Positions 23,206-34,880 of a DNA stretch of 64,000 nt are shown one piece after another (the first letter of the stretch is position 1; every line of letters begins with the position of its first letter). The DNA comes from Ailurus styani (taxonomy: Eukaryota > Chordata > Mammalia > Carnivora > Ailuridae): assembly GCA_002007465.1 (NCBI GenBank), contig LNAC01000162.1, forward strand, positions 1,542,137 through 1,606,136, written 5' to 3'. The notes under the pieces were generated by a model. That model saw nothing but the letters and a program-made list of their open reading frames with translations, was not told the origin of the DNA and did no database searches. Both the position numbers and the translations under genes were made by a program.

Positions 23206-25464
23206 TATACCTGCCATGCCATCTTATAAAAGTGTGGAGGTATTTCATTTCAATGACATACTTTCTTCACTGTTGACATTAGAAGGGAATTGATTTATAA
23301 ATTTCCCTCATTTGAAGCATAAAGAAATCAACTTCTGGGCAGAGTATTACTTATAAGAGTCCACCACCACCCCCTTTATCCAGAAAGTCTTGTATGCTAA
23401 AGACATTTTTTTTATGTGGGATTATTAACTATCCATATATGTAAGTAACCAAAGCTAACAAGTGTCAATGTGCTGCTTTACATTGTTTTTGCATTTTAGT
23501 ACTTTCTTACACATTTATGTGAGGATTACACATATGTAAGTTACCATAGAAATTAGGTGGGAGTTATATTTGAAAACTATTGTTCAGTTTATGTTTCATA
23601 AAATTTGCTATTATGAAAGAATTCTATAGCCTTTTCACATTCCTAAACTTCACAGTGCTCTCACCCCTATGTAAATCTCTCGTGTGTTCACTTTTACATT
23701 GTGCTAGATTTAATAATTTGATGTCATATATGCCAATACCTACAGAAATAAAACTTCAAATTATGGCTTTCAAGTTTCCGTTGTTCATCCATGAATTTAA
23801 TATGCAGTTGGATTTCTCACTTGAATTCTAACTCTGAAAGCATTGTAGCAGACCCACTTTTTTCATCAACGTGACACATAACTGTGAAATTATATGTACT
23901 ACTTTTGAGCTTCCATAGATGGTCTGAAACATACCAGAGAGATCAGAAGGAAAAATGATGGTTTCTCACATTGTCCCAGATTGTATTGCAGCTAATGGCA
24001 CTGGCAAAGTTGGTGGTCTGATAATTAAGTAAGAATCAATCCACAGTTCATGTGTTTGCATACAGTAGTTCTCAATGAGAAATTCTAAGTGGTTACTTGA
24101 ACTTTTGTGGCGGGGATCCAAATTCTTCTCTAAAATATGCACAGCAATTCTTGCTGCCTTCAGCAAGCATAAATCTTATACTGAGTGGAACATTCTCCCT
24201 TTTCTCTCTCTGAGGATATGCTACAAACAATAATTTTTCAATGCCCTATAACACATTCATGGACTAAGAACATATAGATATAAATGACAATGAAGGCAAA
24301 TTCTAATGTCATATGAAAAAGAAACCAGATGAAGTGACTGGTTTATCTCTTTATCTCCCTCTATTTCTCTCTCTCTCTCTCTCTCCCCCTCTCTCTCTCT
24401 CTCTCTTTTTGGCCAGGCTTATGTTTAAATAATTACATCTCAGTTTCTTAAAATGTTTTTTTGACTCTGACTTGAAAAGCAGCTCAAATTCTTTTATTTA
24501 ATTTTAGCCTTAAACAACTGTGTTGTTGCTGATAAAACATCAACTTAAACTGTGGGTTTCCTACTATATCATCTTAGTAAATACAAGTTCTAAAACCCAC
24601 TTGCATGTAGGGAGTGGATAAACCCAGATGAGTTTTGATCTAATCTACAGGTCTTTGCTCTTTTTAAATGTCTGTGAGAAAGATCATCTTAACTTCTTTA
24701 ACCCCCACAGCTATCCTTGAATAACTACTTCAGTGTGATAAACAATTTAAGCATAACCCTTCAGACACTGGTTCTGTACTTTTCATTGTGTCTGTTGATC
24801 TTTTCATACAAAGTCATTCAGATTTCAAGTCCAAATGATAAATCAAAGTAAAGAAACTTAATTTTTATTATTGATAAAGGAAAAAGTAAATGAATGATTG
24901 AAATATATTCAGTAATCAGAGGAAATGTAAAAGAATACCTCAAATGTTGTCATTTATATTACTGTAAATTTTTGTGTGGTTGCATGAAGTAATTACACTA
25001 ATTATTGAATGGTTCCATAGTAATATAGAAATTTAGTCCACAGCATTAAATCCACTCATGTTTCTTATCTATGAAATAAGTATGATGATAACCCCTAAAT
25101 CATGGTGAGTAGTAGGCAAGATAATATACAAAGCACAGAATTTTTGTGTGGAATATTGTACCACGTGCTCTGATTTTCTTATAGAAAGAATAACTTTATA
25201 ATTTTAGAATATATAAGTCCTTATAGCACTAAAACACTTGGATAAATTTTATTGTAATCCTTCAACACAAAAGCAATTTTGAAATTTGTAAAAAAAAAAA
25301 TGCTGTACTAAAAAGTAGATATTTTATCCATCAGAAAAAGTAGAAAGATAATCTTGTCTTTAAGTTTAAAAAAAAAACAGGCAGAGGCCAATAAACAAGA
25401 AGGTTATCTTCTAGTTATGTAAAGTTATCTAAATTGTTACATCATCTCATAATTTTTCTACATA
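23206..25464. other. No gene seen; AT-rich
   Basis: A 66-codon minus-strand ORF at 23966-24166 has ordinary-looking composition but no family resemblance. Otherwise only the TC microsatellite is notable. Confidence 0.5.
24361..24406. repeat. (TC)n microsatellite, interrupted
   Basis: About 20 TC units with one CCCC interruption. Confidence 0.9.
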
Positions 25465-25479
25465 AAATTCTTCTATTTT

Positions 25480-25682
25480 CTTTTTTTTTTTAAGATTTTA
25501 TTTATTTGAGATAGAGCAACTGAGAGAGCGAGCGAGAGAGCACAAGCAGGGAGAGTGGCAGAGGAAGAGGAAGAAGCAGACTCCCCGAGGAGCAGGGAGC
25601 TTAATGCAGGGCTTGATCCCAGGACCCCGAGTCATGACCCAGACCCAAGCCGAAGGCAGACACTTAACCAACTAGGTGCCCC
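25480..25682 (-). mobile_element. CAN-SINE, antisense, older
   Basis: Poly(T), 'aagattttatttattt', GA-rich block and reversed tRNA-like head ending 'aactaggtgcccc'. Flanked by 'aaattcttctatttt' (25465-25479) and 'aaattctcctatttt' (25683-25697), differing at one base. Confidence 0.95.
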
Positions 25683-25697
25683 AAATTCTCCTATTTT

Positions 25698-26887
25698 CAA
25701 GCAAAGTCTCATCTTCTCTGATAACCCCTGCTTCTTGCTTCCACTTTCAGTTTTTAAAAAATTATCTAAACAGTCACCCTTTATTGAGCTCTTTTGTATA
25801 CCATACATCATTGGAATCAACCAGTTTTCCCAGGAAACCAGAAACCCTCAGACAAGAAGTATGATGTGGTAAGTGCAAAGTCCATATATATACAGATTTG
25901 TGTGTATAACAGAAAGGGGAGAGCAACCAAATCCAACTGGAAGAACCAAGGAATGACTTGGCTGTATTGAAATAGTAAACAACATCAAATTCAAGTTGGG
26001 TTGCCATTCAGGAAGCCAGACTGAAGAAGTCCACCCTCTTGTAACCTCCTTATCTGGAACACAAAGCTCAAAGTTGACCTTAACAGGGGAATAGAGCAGG
26101 AGGACCACATTACTTTAGCTCACAGCCAATGGGTCAGGATTTGTGAGTTAGTCTTCCCACCAGCCTCCACCCACCCCCTAGCCCCAATCCACTGTGAGAT
26201 GATGGCTGGGAAATACAAATAGATTTCATGTATGGTAAATATTTTTGTTTCTACCACACTACAGAAAGGAGATGAAAGCTGGGCCTTAATGATTCAGTCA
26301 AATTTTAACAAATGAAATTGTGAGTAAGGGACAGCACAGGTAGGGGAAGGAATGAAATGCAAAGGTGAGAAAACCTTATAGTACTTGATGCAGAATTGTT
26401 CATCATTTCCTCTGTGGCTGCAACTAACAGTTATTCTACCAATATCTGGTCTCTTTTTATATACTAATAGAAGCTTTACTGGAGCATAGGTTAATCTGTC
26501 TAAAGAATTTGTTGTGTAGCCTCTTTTGCATTCGGGTGTCCCCATGGGAATGGTTGTTTCTTATCTGTGAAATATCAGAGAACTGATAAGTGCAACTTCT
26601 GGGATATGCTGCGAAAGGGAAGGACTGTGTATCCCTCTTCTCTCTTCTTTGCATCATACTGGCCTGCAGACACCTTGGAAAGTCATTTTGGTCAAATGTA
26701 TGAGAGCAGACTCCAGCAGTAGTGGAACAAGACAGAAGTAGCAAGAATCCCTGGTACCATCAAACAGTTATACCTTGTCTGACTAGTTACCTAGGTTACA
26801 TATTGGGGGGATTCAGCGATGGGGATTAATAGGCCAGTGTGCTGCCGTGGTGTTGATATAGTGGTCATGGATTTAAAAAAAAAAAAA
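25698..26887. other. No gene seen; possible worn LTR-like DNA
   Basis: Higher GC than its surroundings with several overlapping short ORFs, none recognisable. An old LTR is possible but I cannot name one. Confidence 0.4.
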
Positions 26888-27090
26888 GTGGGCGCTTGGG
26901 TAGCTCAGTGGGTTAAAGCTTCTGCCTTCAGCTCAGGTCATGATCTCAGGGTCCTGGGATCGAGGCCCGCATCGGGCTCCCTGCTCGGCAAGGAGCCTGC
27001 TTCCTCCTCTGTCTCTGCCTGCCTCTCTGCCTGCTTGTGATCTCTCACTCTCTGTTAAATAAATAAATAAAATCTTTGAAAAAAAAATAA
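26888..27090 (+). mobile_element. CAN-SINE, young mustelid-type
   Basis: Close to consensus from 'gggcgcttgggtagctcag' to 'aaataaataaataaaatctt'. It inserted into an A-rich target, so the duplication cannot be separated from the tail. Confidence 0.93.
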
Positions 27091-27267
27091 AAAATTTTAA
27101 AAATTAAAGAATGTTTCTTTTAAGGGTAATTATACTAGGGAGTGGATCTAGACAGGGGTGACTTCATTTCTCCCATGCAACACTATTTTCTTAAGCCAAT
27201 TTTTTTTGGAATCACCTTTTATAGCAGCCAGACCTGTATCTTAATACAGACTATTTTAGGTAATATC

Positions 27268-27270
<3 letters not shown>

Positions 27271-27321
<51 letters not shown>
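27271..27321. repeat. (TC)25 perfect microsatellite
   Basis: Fifty bases of uninterrupted TC. It produces a run of Leu-Ser in a spurious ORF. Confidence 0.98.
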
Positions 27322-27322
<1 letters not shown>

Positions 27323-27652
27323 GTGATATCTTTATAGTTATAGAGTTTTGCAATGAATATATAATTATAAATTTAAAGCTATAATTGCAAAAAATAACCC
27401 TGCTTTGAGGTTGATTACATTTTCAGTATCAGAGTTGTGAATATATAGATTAAGCAGTGCATTTTATTTCAGAAACACTACAGAGGGTTTTCAGTTCCTA
27501 TGCTGTGGGAATAGTGTGCATACAAGGCAATGGTACAGGTTAAACAGAATAACCATCATTTTGCTGCAGGACTGTGAGAGGCCCTGTTTGGAAACATATC
27601 TGCAAATGGATGCAAGGTGACTGTATTACATGCTAGAAAATAGAAACAACGA

Positions 27653-27865
27653 GGGCTCCTGGGTGGCTCAGTTGGTTAAGGGTTTGCCTTCAGCTCAGGT
27701 GATAATCCCTGGGTCCTGGAATTGAGTCCCGCATTGGGCTCCCTGCTCAACGGAGAGCCTGCTTCTCTGCTGAGCAGGGAGCCTGCTTTTCCCTCTCCCT
27801 CTGCCCTTCCTTGCCCCCACTCACTCTCTCTCTCTCTCTGAAATAAATAAAATCTTTTTTAAAAA
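27653..27865 (+). mobile_element. CAN-SINE with internal 24-base tandem duplication
   Basis: Head 'gggctcctgggtggctcag', tail 'gaaataaataaaatctttt'. The segment around 'ctgctcaacggagagcctg' (27743-27764) is repeated as 'ctgctgagcagggagcctg' (27767-27788), a 24-base offset, making the copy longer than its neighbours. Flanking duplications are imperfect. Confidence 0.93.
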
Positions 27866-28883
27866 GAAATAAAACAGAAATAAGAGAAAATGTATTGGTG
27901 GGTGACAAGTGGGAGTGACTAATAATTGGAGAAAATGATATGAAGGGAAATCAGGACCCCTCCCCAACAGCACTGTAGTAAATTTTGCAGGTATGAGTCA
28001 GAGATTTCAAAGCAGTTAACTACTCTGCAAGGTGGACAAAACTGACTATCTCCTAAACAGTGGAGAAGTCAGAAGTATAGAAAGGTCAAAGAACCCAAGT
28101 TGCAATTGAGTAGCTCAGACACAGGGATTCCCCATATTTTTGGCCTTTGAGAACCAACTGACAAACATAAAAGTTGGGAATTCAACATTATAGAGTTAGG
28201 GGAGTTTCCAACTCCACATATAATTACAAAATGAATGTCTTCTCATATTAAACTCATTAATTGGATAATATCAAACCTTTAATGTTCTATGAGACTACCT
28301 AGAGAATTCTGTGAAACTCTTAGTTGACACAGTGCTACAAATTCTGCAGCAATAGTGAATAAAGTGGTCATATCATATAACTAAAAATGTTTACAGGGAT
28401 TATGTGAGCCATTTTATATAAATTGCTTAACTATAGTGTTTAGCATATAATAAGTACTTGATAGACTTCAATCCAGATTTTGAGCCAGGTTTAGAGTTTG
28501 GGGTATCAAGGAAAGAGATATAGAATTGATTTTTTTTTCAGCAAATTAGGCGCAAAGTTGGTTTGTAGTGCTATTACCACATATCTGGAAATAAGTCTCT
28601 CATCCAAACATGTTGTTTATATCATTTTTTTTCCACTGGAAAGTAATACCTATTTTTTTTCCTAATGACTGTTTTAAGCTCTTATTTTTTTAATTAGCTA
28701 CAGATAAAGAAATCTTCATGATGTCCCAAACTGAGTCATTACATATGTCTGATTTGAATTTCAAGTTTTTCATGTGATGTCCTACTCTGACCCAATAAAA
28801 AAGCCACAAAAGAATATTAAGATGCTCTCAATCTAAGGCAGCATGATAGGCAATAATATGTCATCTTAAGAAAGATAGGGCTT

Positions 28884-29091
28884 AGGGCGCCTGGGTGGCT
28901 CAGTGGGTTAAAGCCTCTGCTTTCGGCTCAGGTCATGATCTCAGCGTCCTGGGATCGAGGCCCGCATCGGGCTCTCTGCTCAGCAGGGAGCCTGCTTCCT
29001 CCTCTCCCTGTCTCTCTGCCTGCCTCTCTGCCTACTTGTAATCTCTCTCTCTGTGTCAAATAAATAAATAAAAATCTTAAAAAAAAAAAAA
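28884..29091 (+). mobile_element. CAN-SINE, youngest-looking copy
   Basis: Essentially consensus with an intact run of about 15 A. Perfect 16-base duplication 'aagaaagatagggctt' at 28868-28883 and 29092-29107. Low divergence makes it a good candidate for a recent, possibly polymorphic insertion. Confidence 0.96.
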
Positions 29092-29756
29092 AAGAAAGAT
29101 AGGGCTTGTATACATTATACTAAACCAGAATATTAGGTTAATTTTTTTAAATGATGGCAATGTTATAAATATATTGCATTATCTCTCTGTAGCTTTAACA
29201 TTTCATCTGTAATACAGGGTTAACAAGTAATCCTATGATCTCATCATCTATTCCCATCAACTCTTGTCCCCACTGCCACTACCTACTTCTCAGTTGTTAG
29301 TGTGGGGATAAAATACACAAAGGGGCATTTTCCAGAACATAGTTCAGCAACTGACTTAAAGCACATTAGAGCTGAATAAGGGGGGAAAAAAGCATATTTA
29401 GATTACATATATCCCATAACCACACATTATTATTCTCCCTTTTACACCCCATAGGAAAACAGTTCTATTCTGCTCACATCTTCTGCAGTTTCCCCATCAC
29501 TTTCAAGGTAATCATGCATCTGCTACCTTGTTCACATTTCTCCTAATTCCACCTGAGCAATATCATTTAAGCAAGTAGTTGTGTATCATTTAATTTCCCT
29601 TACTTCTTCCATTATGCCAACACACAACAGACAAAACAAAAACTCTGTTGCATTTGTGAGCTAAATAACAACTTTGTAATACAACTGTTGATATGTCTGC
29701 ATCCTAATAAAAGAAAACCAAATGTTCTGAAATAAAATTAAATAATAAAGAGCCAC

Positions 29757-29960
29757 TAGCTCAGTATTCCACAAACCTCAGTGAACATGAGAAGCTCTGA
29801 GAAACTTATTAGAAAGCATATCATTGGGCCCTAGCCCAAGTGATTCTAATGTATTCTCTGTGGTTAAAGTCTAAAAATTTTGCATTGTTAACTATCCCCC
29901 TCTACCCTGATGATTCCGACGTAGGTGTTCCAGAGGGCACATTTAAGAAACAGTATGCTG
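29757..29960 (+). mobile_element. MER5A-like hAT DNA transposon fragment
   Basis: 'ctcagtattccacaaacctc', 'tcattgggccctagcccaag' and 'aagaaacagtatgctg' follow MER5A order from a left-end-like sequence to near the right end. Confidence 0.6.
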
Positions 29961-29964
29961 GATT

Positions 29965-30050
29965 ACAAATTTTGTGAAGGCATGGCTATCTTTACCTCTG
30001 CCTCCCTTGAACGATGCCTGGGATTTAGTAAGCACACACACAAAATGTTT
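29965..30050 (+). mobile_element. L2 3' end fragment
   Basis: 'gtgaaggcatggctatcttt', 'gatgcctgggatttagtaag' and 'aaaatgtttgctcac' resemble the L2 3' terminus. Confidence 0.5.
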
Positions 30051-30321
30051 GCTCACAGCCTGTCCCCCCCACTCCGCCCCAGTCTTTGCCATCTCAGCAA
30101 ATGGAAGTTTCCTCCACCAGTTGCTCAGGCCCAACTTACTAAGTCATCCCTGATTCCTGTCTTTTGTGCATCCTCATTATCCAATTCATTATCAAATCCT
30201 ATCAGCAAGTCTTCAAAACAAATCTTACCTCTTCTCACCACCTCCCCCATGTCACTTTAATGCAAGCCATCCCACTCACCAGACTCAAGCCTCTCAGCTG
30301 CCCATCCAGATTGTGTGTTTG

Positions 30322-30826
30322 CTCTCTGTATTCATTTCCTGTGACCATGTTAACAAATGACCACAAACTTAGTGGTTTAAAACAGTATAAATTTGTTCTC
30401 TTACCATTTCGGAGACCGTAAGTCCAAAATTAGTTTTAACTGGGCTGAAGTTAAGATGTTAACAGGGCTGGTTCCTTCCAGAGGATCTGAAAGAGGAATC
30501 CATATCCTTGCTTTTTATGGCTTCTAGAGGCCACCTTCATTCCTTGCCTCTTGACCCCTTCTTTGTATCACCCCAGATTCTTTTTTCTATGGACACATTA
30601 GTTACTACTCACTCTGATCTCCTGCTTCCCTTTTATAAACACTGTTGTGATTATATTGATCCACCTGATAATCCAGGATAATCTCCCCATCTCAAAATCT
30701 TTAGTTTTATCACATCTGCAAAGTCCCTTTTGCCATATAAAGTAACATTCAGAGGTTCTGGAGATTAGAACATGGACATACATTTTTTGGGAGGACAATT
30801 ATTCATCTGATCATACTCTTTTACAA
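30322..30826 (-). mobile_element. MLT1-like MaLR solo LTR, antisense
   Basis: It starts with 'caaacttagtggtttaaaac' and ends with 'tctgcaaagtcccttttgcc', 'gaacatggacatac' and 'gggaggacaattattc', the reversed features of an MLT1-type LTR. Length about 505 bases. No internal MaLR region is seen. Confidence 0.75.
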
Positions 30827-30939
30827 TCAATTCTCCTGAGAACTGCCAGAATTAAAAAAAAAATCAGGAAATAATCAGTCCTAGTCTCCAAATTTTCCAT
30901 TTGCTTGCCATTTTACATAGCATGAAAAATGCAGTTTTC

Positions 30940-31460
30940 CGTAGTCTAAAGGCCCTGCATGGCCTAATCCTCTACAACCTCTTCAACATTATTTAACACC
31001 ACAGACCCTACATTAATTATGTTCCAGCCATGTCAGCCTCTCTGTGGTTCCTCAAATATGCGAAGTGCACTTTGATCTCAGGGCTTTTGCACTTGATTTT
31101 TGTCTGCCTGGAATGTTCTACCTTCAGATATTCATGTGCATGCTTTCCGATTTCATTCAGGTTTATGATTAAATATCATCTAATTGCATGTCTTCTGTGA
31201 GGACCCCATGGAAATTAGCACCCCTACTCTCAATCACCCAACCTTTACTCTGCTTCATTATTTTTGTGGCACTTAACGTCCGTCCAAAATTATGTGTGTG
31301 TGTGTGTGTGTGTGTGTATTTGCTTATTATCTTCCCCCCAACTATGAGACTAGTGTTTTGTTATTGTTGATGTTCACCATGACTCCAGCACCTAGAATAA
31401 TGTCTGAGACAGAGATGTCCTCAAGTATTATTTCTTAAATAATAAATGAAGGAATAAATG
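30940..31460 (+). mobile_element. L2 LINE fragment with a TG microsatellite
   Basis: L2 3' phrases run in order from 'aggccctgcatggcctaatc' through 'gggcttttgcacttg', 'tgcctggaatgttctacc' and 'ccagcacctagaataatgtc' to the 'aataaatgaaggaataaat' end. (TG)12 at 31293-31317 lies inside. Confidence 0.8.
31293..31317. repeat. (TG)12 microsatellite
   Basis: Uninterrupted TG run inside the L2 fragment. Confidence 0.95.
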
Positions 31461-31894
31461 TTGCATTAGTGATTTTTAAACCAGTGTTACCAGTGTTCAA
31501 GGTACCCTCTTGAAAATCTTCACATTTGTTTTGCTATTTTCTCATTATTTTCTTACTAAATATAAAATGTAAAGATAATCTATCATCTCTTTTTCATGGT
31601 AAAACCAATCCCATTTTCCAATATTTTACTGCAAATGCGTATCATGGGGCTGAACATCATAGGCTTGCATAGATTACTATTGACACTTGCTACAGGAAAA
31701 TATGTCCCACATTAAACATAAATAACCTTCCAATAAATTTTTGAAATGTAATTTGTTTTTATAAGCTCATAAGACTATTGGCATATATCTGATTGCAGAA
31801 AATACATACCATGTGTATTTATAGTTTAATCAACTAACAAGTTTGAGTTCATGGGAGTTTGCTCAAATGAAACAACTGTGTTGAAGTAATGACA

Positions 31895-32080
31895 ATAATA
31901 TTTAGAATTCCTGTAGCACTTTACCAACATTAATTACTGCTCATTCCATCTTTGCATTGTTATCTCTTCTTCATAGATTTGGAGCATAGGGATATAAGGA
32001 GATGACTTATCTAAGTCACTGAGGAACCTGGTGTTGAGATTAGAACTCAGTGATTTCTAGCCCTTAGAATGTGTGCTGCT
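31895..32080 (-). mobile_element. MIR SINE, antisense
   Basis: 'cctgtagcactttaccaaca' then 'atctaagtcactgaggaacc' and 'gagattagaactcagtgatt' follow reversed MIR order. Confidence 0.6.
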
Positions 32081-34699
32081 CTTACCAGGCCCCATTCTTC
32101 TATCCAGAGAGAGATGTCAGCATGGAATTGTACTGGAGCAGAAATGTTAAATGGAACTATGACAACTCTATCTAGTGGGAAAGTCTGGAGAAGAATTTGC
32201 CAGTGTTAGCAGAGAGGCAAGTCATAGGACACCACTCTGTTTAGAAGTGCCCTTGACTATCCCCATGAAGTAAAGCTGGGAGAGATGAAAAATGATCTTA
32301 CCATTTAGGAAATACAGCCATCCCACACCCTTGGAAAAAGTACATTGAAACTTCTTCATATGATTTGACCTCCATTTTTATGGATAATTACTTTATAACT
32401 CACTTTTCTTATCTCTTGATTGTTCTGCAGATCTAGAATGTATAAGCAAAACCTGATCAAATTCGTTCATTTAATTTGAAGATTTTGCTTAGATAGAAAA
32501 ATAATAGGTTAGTATTATTTCCCTTTAATAGCATGCAAAACACTTAAGGCTATAGTCTAACTTCAACTATTAAAATTATACACAGGCATGTGTTTTTATT
32601 AAGCAGTGATTCTTTATACCTTTCCCTTTAGTAGACACCCACACTTCTTTAAAAATAAGTTGGGCAAACACAGACTGTGAATGTGTTTTTGTTTTCTTAA
32701 TGGAATATCAATGGGAGCTGTACACACAGATCAAGAGCTGTACACATGTTATTATCTCTAAATAATTAATATTTGTGTATTATTTCCCCTAGCTGGCTAT
32801 ACATGAATACAGAGGCACTGGTACTACTCATCCCAAAATACAATGTTCGCTGGTTCCAGGGGTGCCTTTGTGAATACTCCCCTGCCAGTGGTTGAAGGGA
32901 CTAAGGAAGCACCCTGCTGAGTCCCCTCCCATCCTCCTCAGGGAGTATGTGCTAATTCTCTCTTCTCCTATTGGGAAAGCAGCCAAAGGCAGAAACAGGA
33001 AGGACAGCACTGTATTCCTAGAGAGAGTAAGGTGCCAACAGTCAGGAATGGAGGAGAAAATGTGAATTTTATAGAATAAGGATAAAAGAAATAGTGATTA
33101 TAGAGCTCAATCTTTCCATTACAGTTGAAGACAGAAGTCTCCCTCCTGTGAATGGCAGACAAGGTAACCACATCCAATTGCAGCCTTATGTTTGCACCAC
33201 ACATATGAAATAAAATAGAGAAAGGAATTCATTTGAAGGAATTAAGCCATGGGTCAGAGTCACATGTGGGGACTGTAATGGGCTATTACCCACTAGTGTC
33301 TGTGTCACACTTCTGCAAGATCTTACCAGCTATCTAGGCTCTCAGCTTGCTCTTGACCTTGAAAGTTTGGCCAGTAGTTTAGTATCTATTATTGAGGGAG
33401 AAAAACTAGCTATTTTTTTTAAAAGATAGTGGGAGTTATTTCAAAGGATAATTTATATATGTAGACCCATTAATTAGAGCAAGTTCTACAAGGCATTTGG
33501 TTTTTATGCAGTGGGAAAAGCATATGGGTGGGGGAGATATCTACTTCTAAATGAACTTCCTAAAAATGAGACAGTAAGAAATATGTCCAATGGCAAATCA
33601 TCCTTCATAAATAATACTGTTTTGTTGGAAAATATAGCTAATTATGTGTCATATATAAATTCACCTGAGCATGAATACATTTCTGAACACCAGACCTTTT
33701 CAATATGGTATAGAAAAAAAATATGTCCCTGCAGAGCCATCGCTCAATGTTTACAATTAAAAAGGAAAGGTGAATATTAAATCTCATTTGGAAATTACAA
33801 TTCTTTACACAGCTGATAACTTCCTTCAATATTGCAAGAACATTAAATAGAATCTAAATGATCATTATGTATACAACTATATAAATGCCACAATAGATGT
33901 GGCATTTTTTTCCGTAAGCGTGCTGCTAAAAAAGAAATTCATAAAATGAGGGGAAATTAATATAAAACATTCTTTTAAAATTAAAATCTTTCGGTTACAT
34001 GGTAACAATGTATACTAAAGTTAAGCAGCAACCACATGTATAATTAAAGCAGTAATTACATGTATATTTAGATCATCAATATACAGTACTCGATTTGTTA
34101 AACAGAAAACACTGCAAAAATGAGAAATTTTGTGTTTTCTTCACTTAACTCTGTACCCTCCCCGATTGTAATTTATAAATTCTATAACTTAATCCCAACC
34201 CATAATCCAGGAAAGAAAATAATTAGGAGACAGAGTATTAATTCTGAAGGAGGTAAAAATACTAGCTGTGTAATATTTTCAAGGCAATCGAAGAATGAAG
34301 GCACTTGAAGGTATTTGAAAGTAAAAGTTACCCATAATTTTAGGCTTTTAAATGAAAAACTCTAAAAGAGAATGTATACTTGAAAAGCTATCCAGAGGCA
34401 CTGAAATCTTTCCTGCATGATAGAGCACTGAACTCAGATTCTGCATCTGCTAATTCGAAGACATGTCACTTCAGAAATCTGGGAAAGAACTGCTGCTCTG
34501 TGGCCTGGCCTTTTTGGATTCATGAATAAAGTGTATTTTAGTACCATGCAGCTAGGAAAGGTTGCTAGAAATAGTTCCTCCCTGTAGAAAAGATGGCTCT
34601 ACTACCCTTCTTAATGATGACAACGTGGATGGTAGATTTCAAAACAGTGGGTTGCAGGGACCAACTGTCTCAAACAATATCTTGTGATCCAAGAAGCAG
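32081..34699. other. No gene seen; mostly AT-rich
   Basis: An 89-codon ORF at 33511-33780 has no family resemblance and no coding-like context. A small hairpin lies at 33883-33907. Confidence 0.5.
33883..33907. other. Perfect 10-base-pair hairpin followed by T run
   Basis: 'aaatgccaca' and 'tgtggcattt' are exact inverted copies around a 5-base loop, followed by six T. No adjoining gene explains it. Confidence 0.7.
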
Positions 34700-34880
34700 A
34701 CAGTCTAGACTTTGAAGTCTGATGGTAGAATTCAAGTTGTGGCTCCTCACTATTCCGACTTGGGAGAGTTACCTAATCTCTCAATGCTTCAGTTTCCTTA
34801 TCTACAAAATGTGGGTAATAGCAAAATGTGTTTGATAGGTATTTTGAGAGGCTCAGATCAGATGATTATGGAAAAGTGTT
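34700..34880 (+). mobile_element. MIR SINE
   Basis: 'gacttgggagagttacctaa' plus 'cttcagtttccttatctaca' and 'aaaatgtgggtaata' is a well preserved MIR core. Confidence 0.85.

Noticed and set aside
25555..25872. 105-codon plus-strand ORF
   Set aside because: First part is antisense-SINE-derived acidic sequence; no host gene features.
32431..32480. Acceptor-like 'gattgttctgcag' as another exon
   Set aside because: In the needed phase a stop occurs at once.
33511..33780. 89-codon ORF as a small gene
   Set aside because: AT-rich, no family resemblance, no context.
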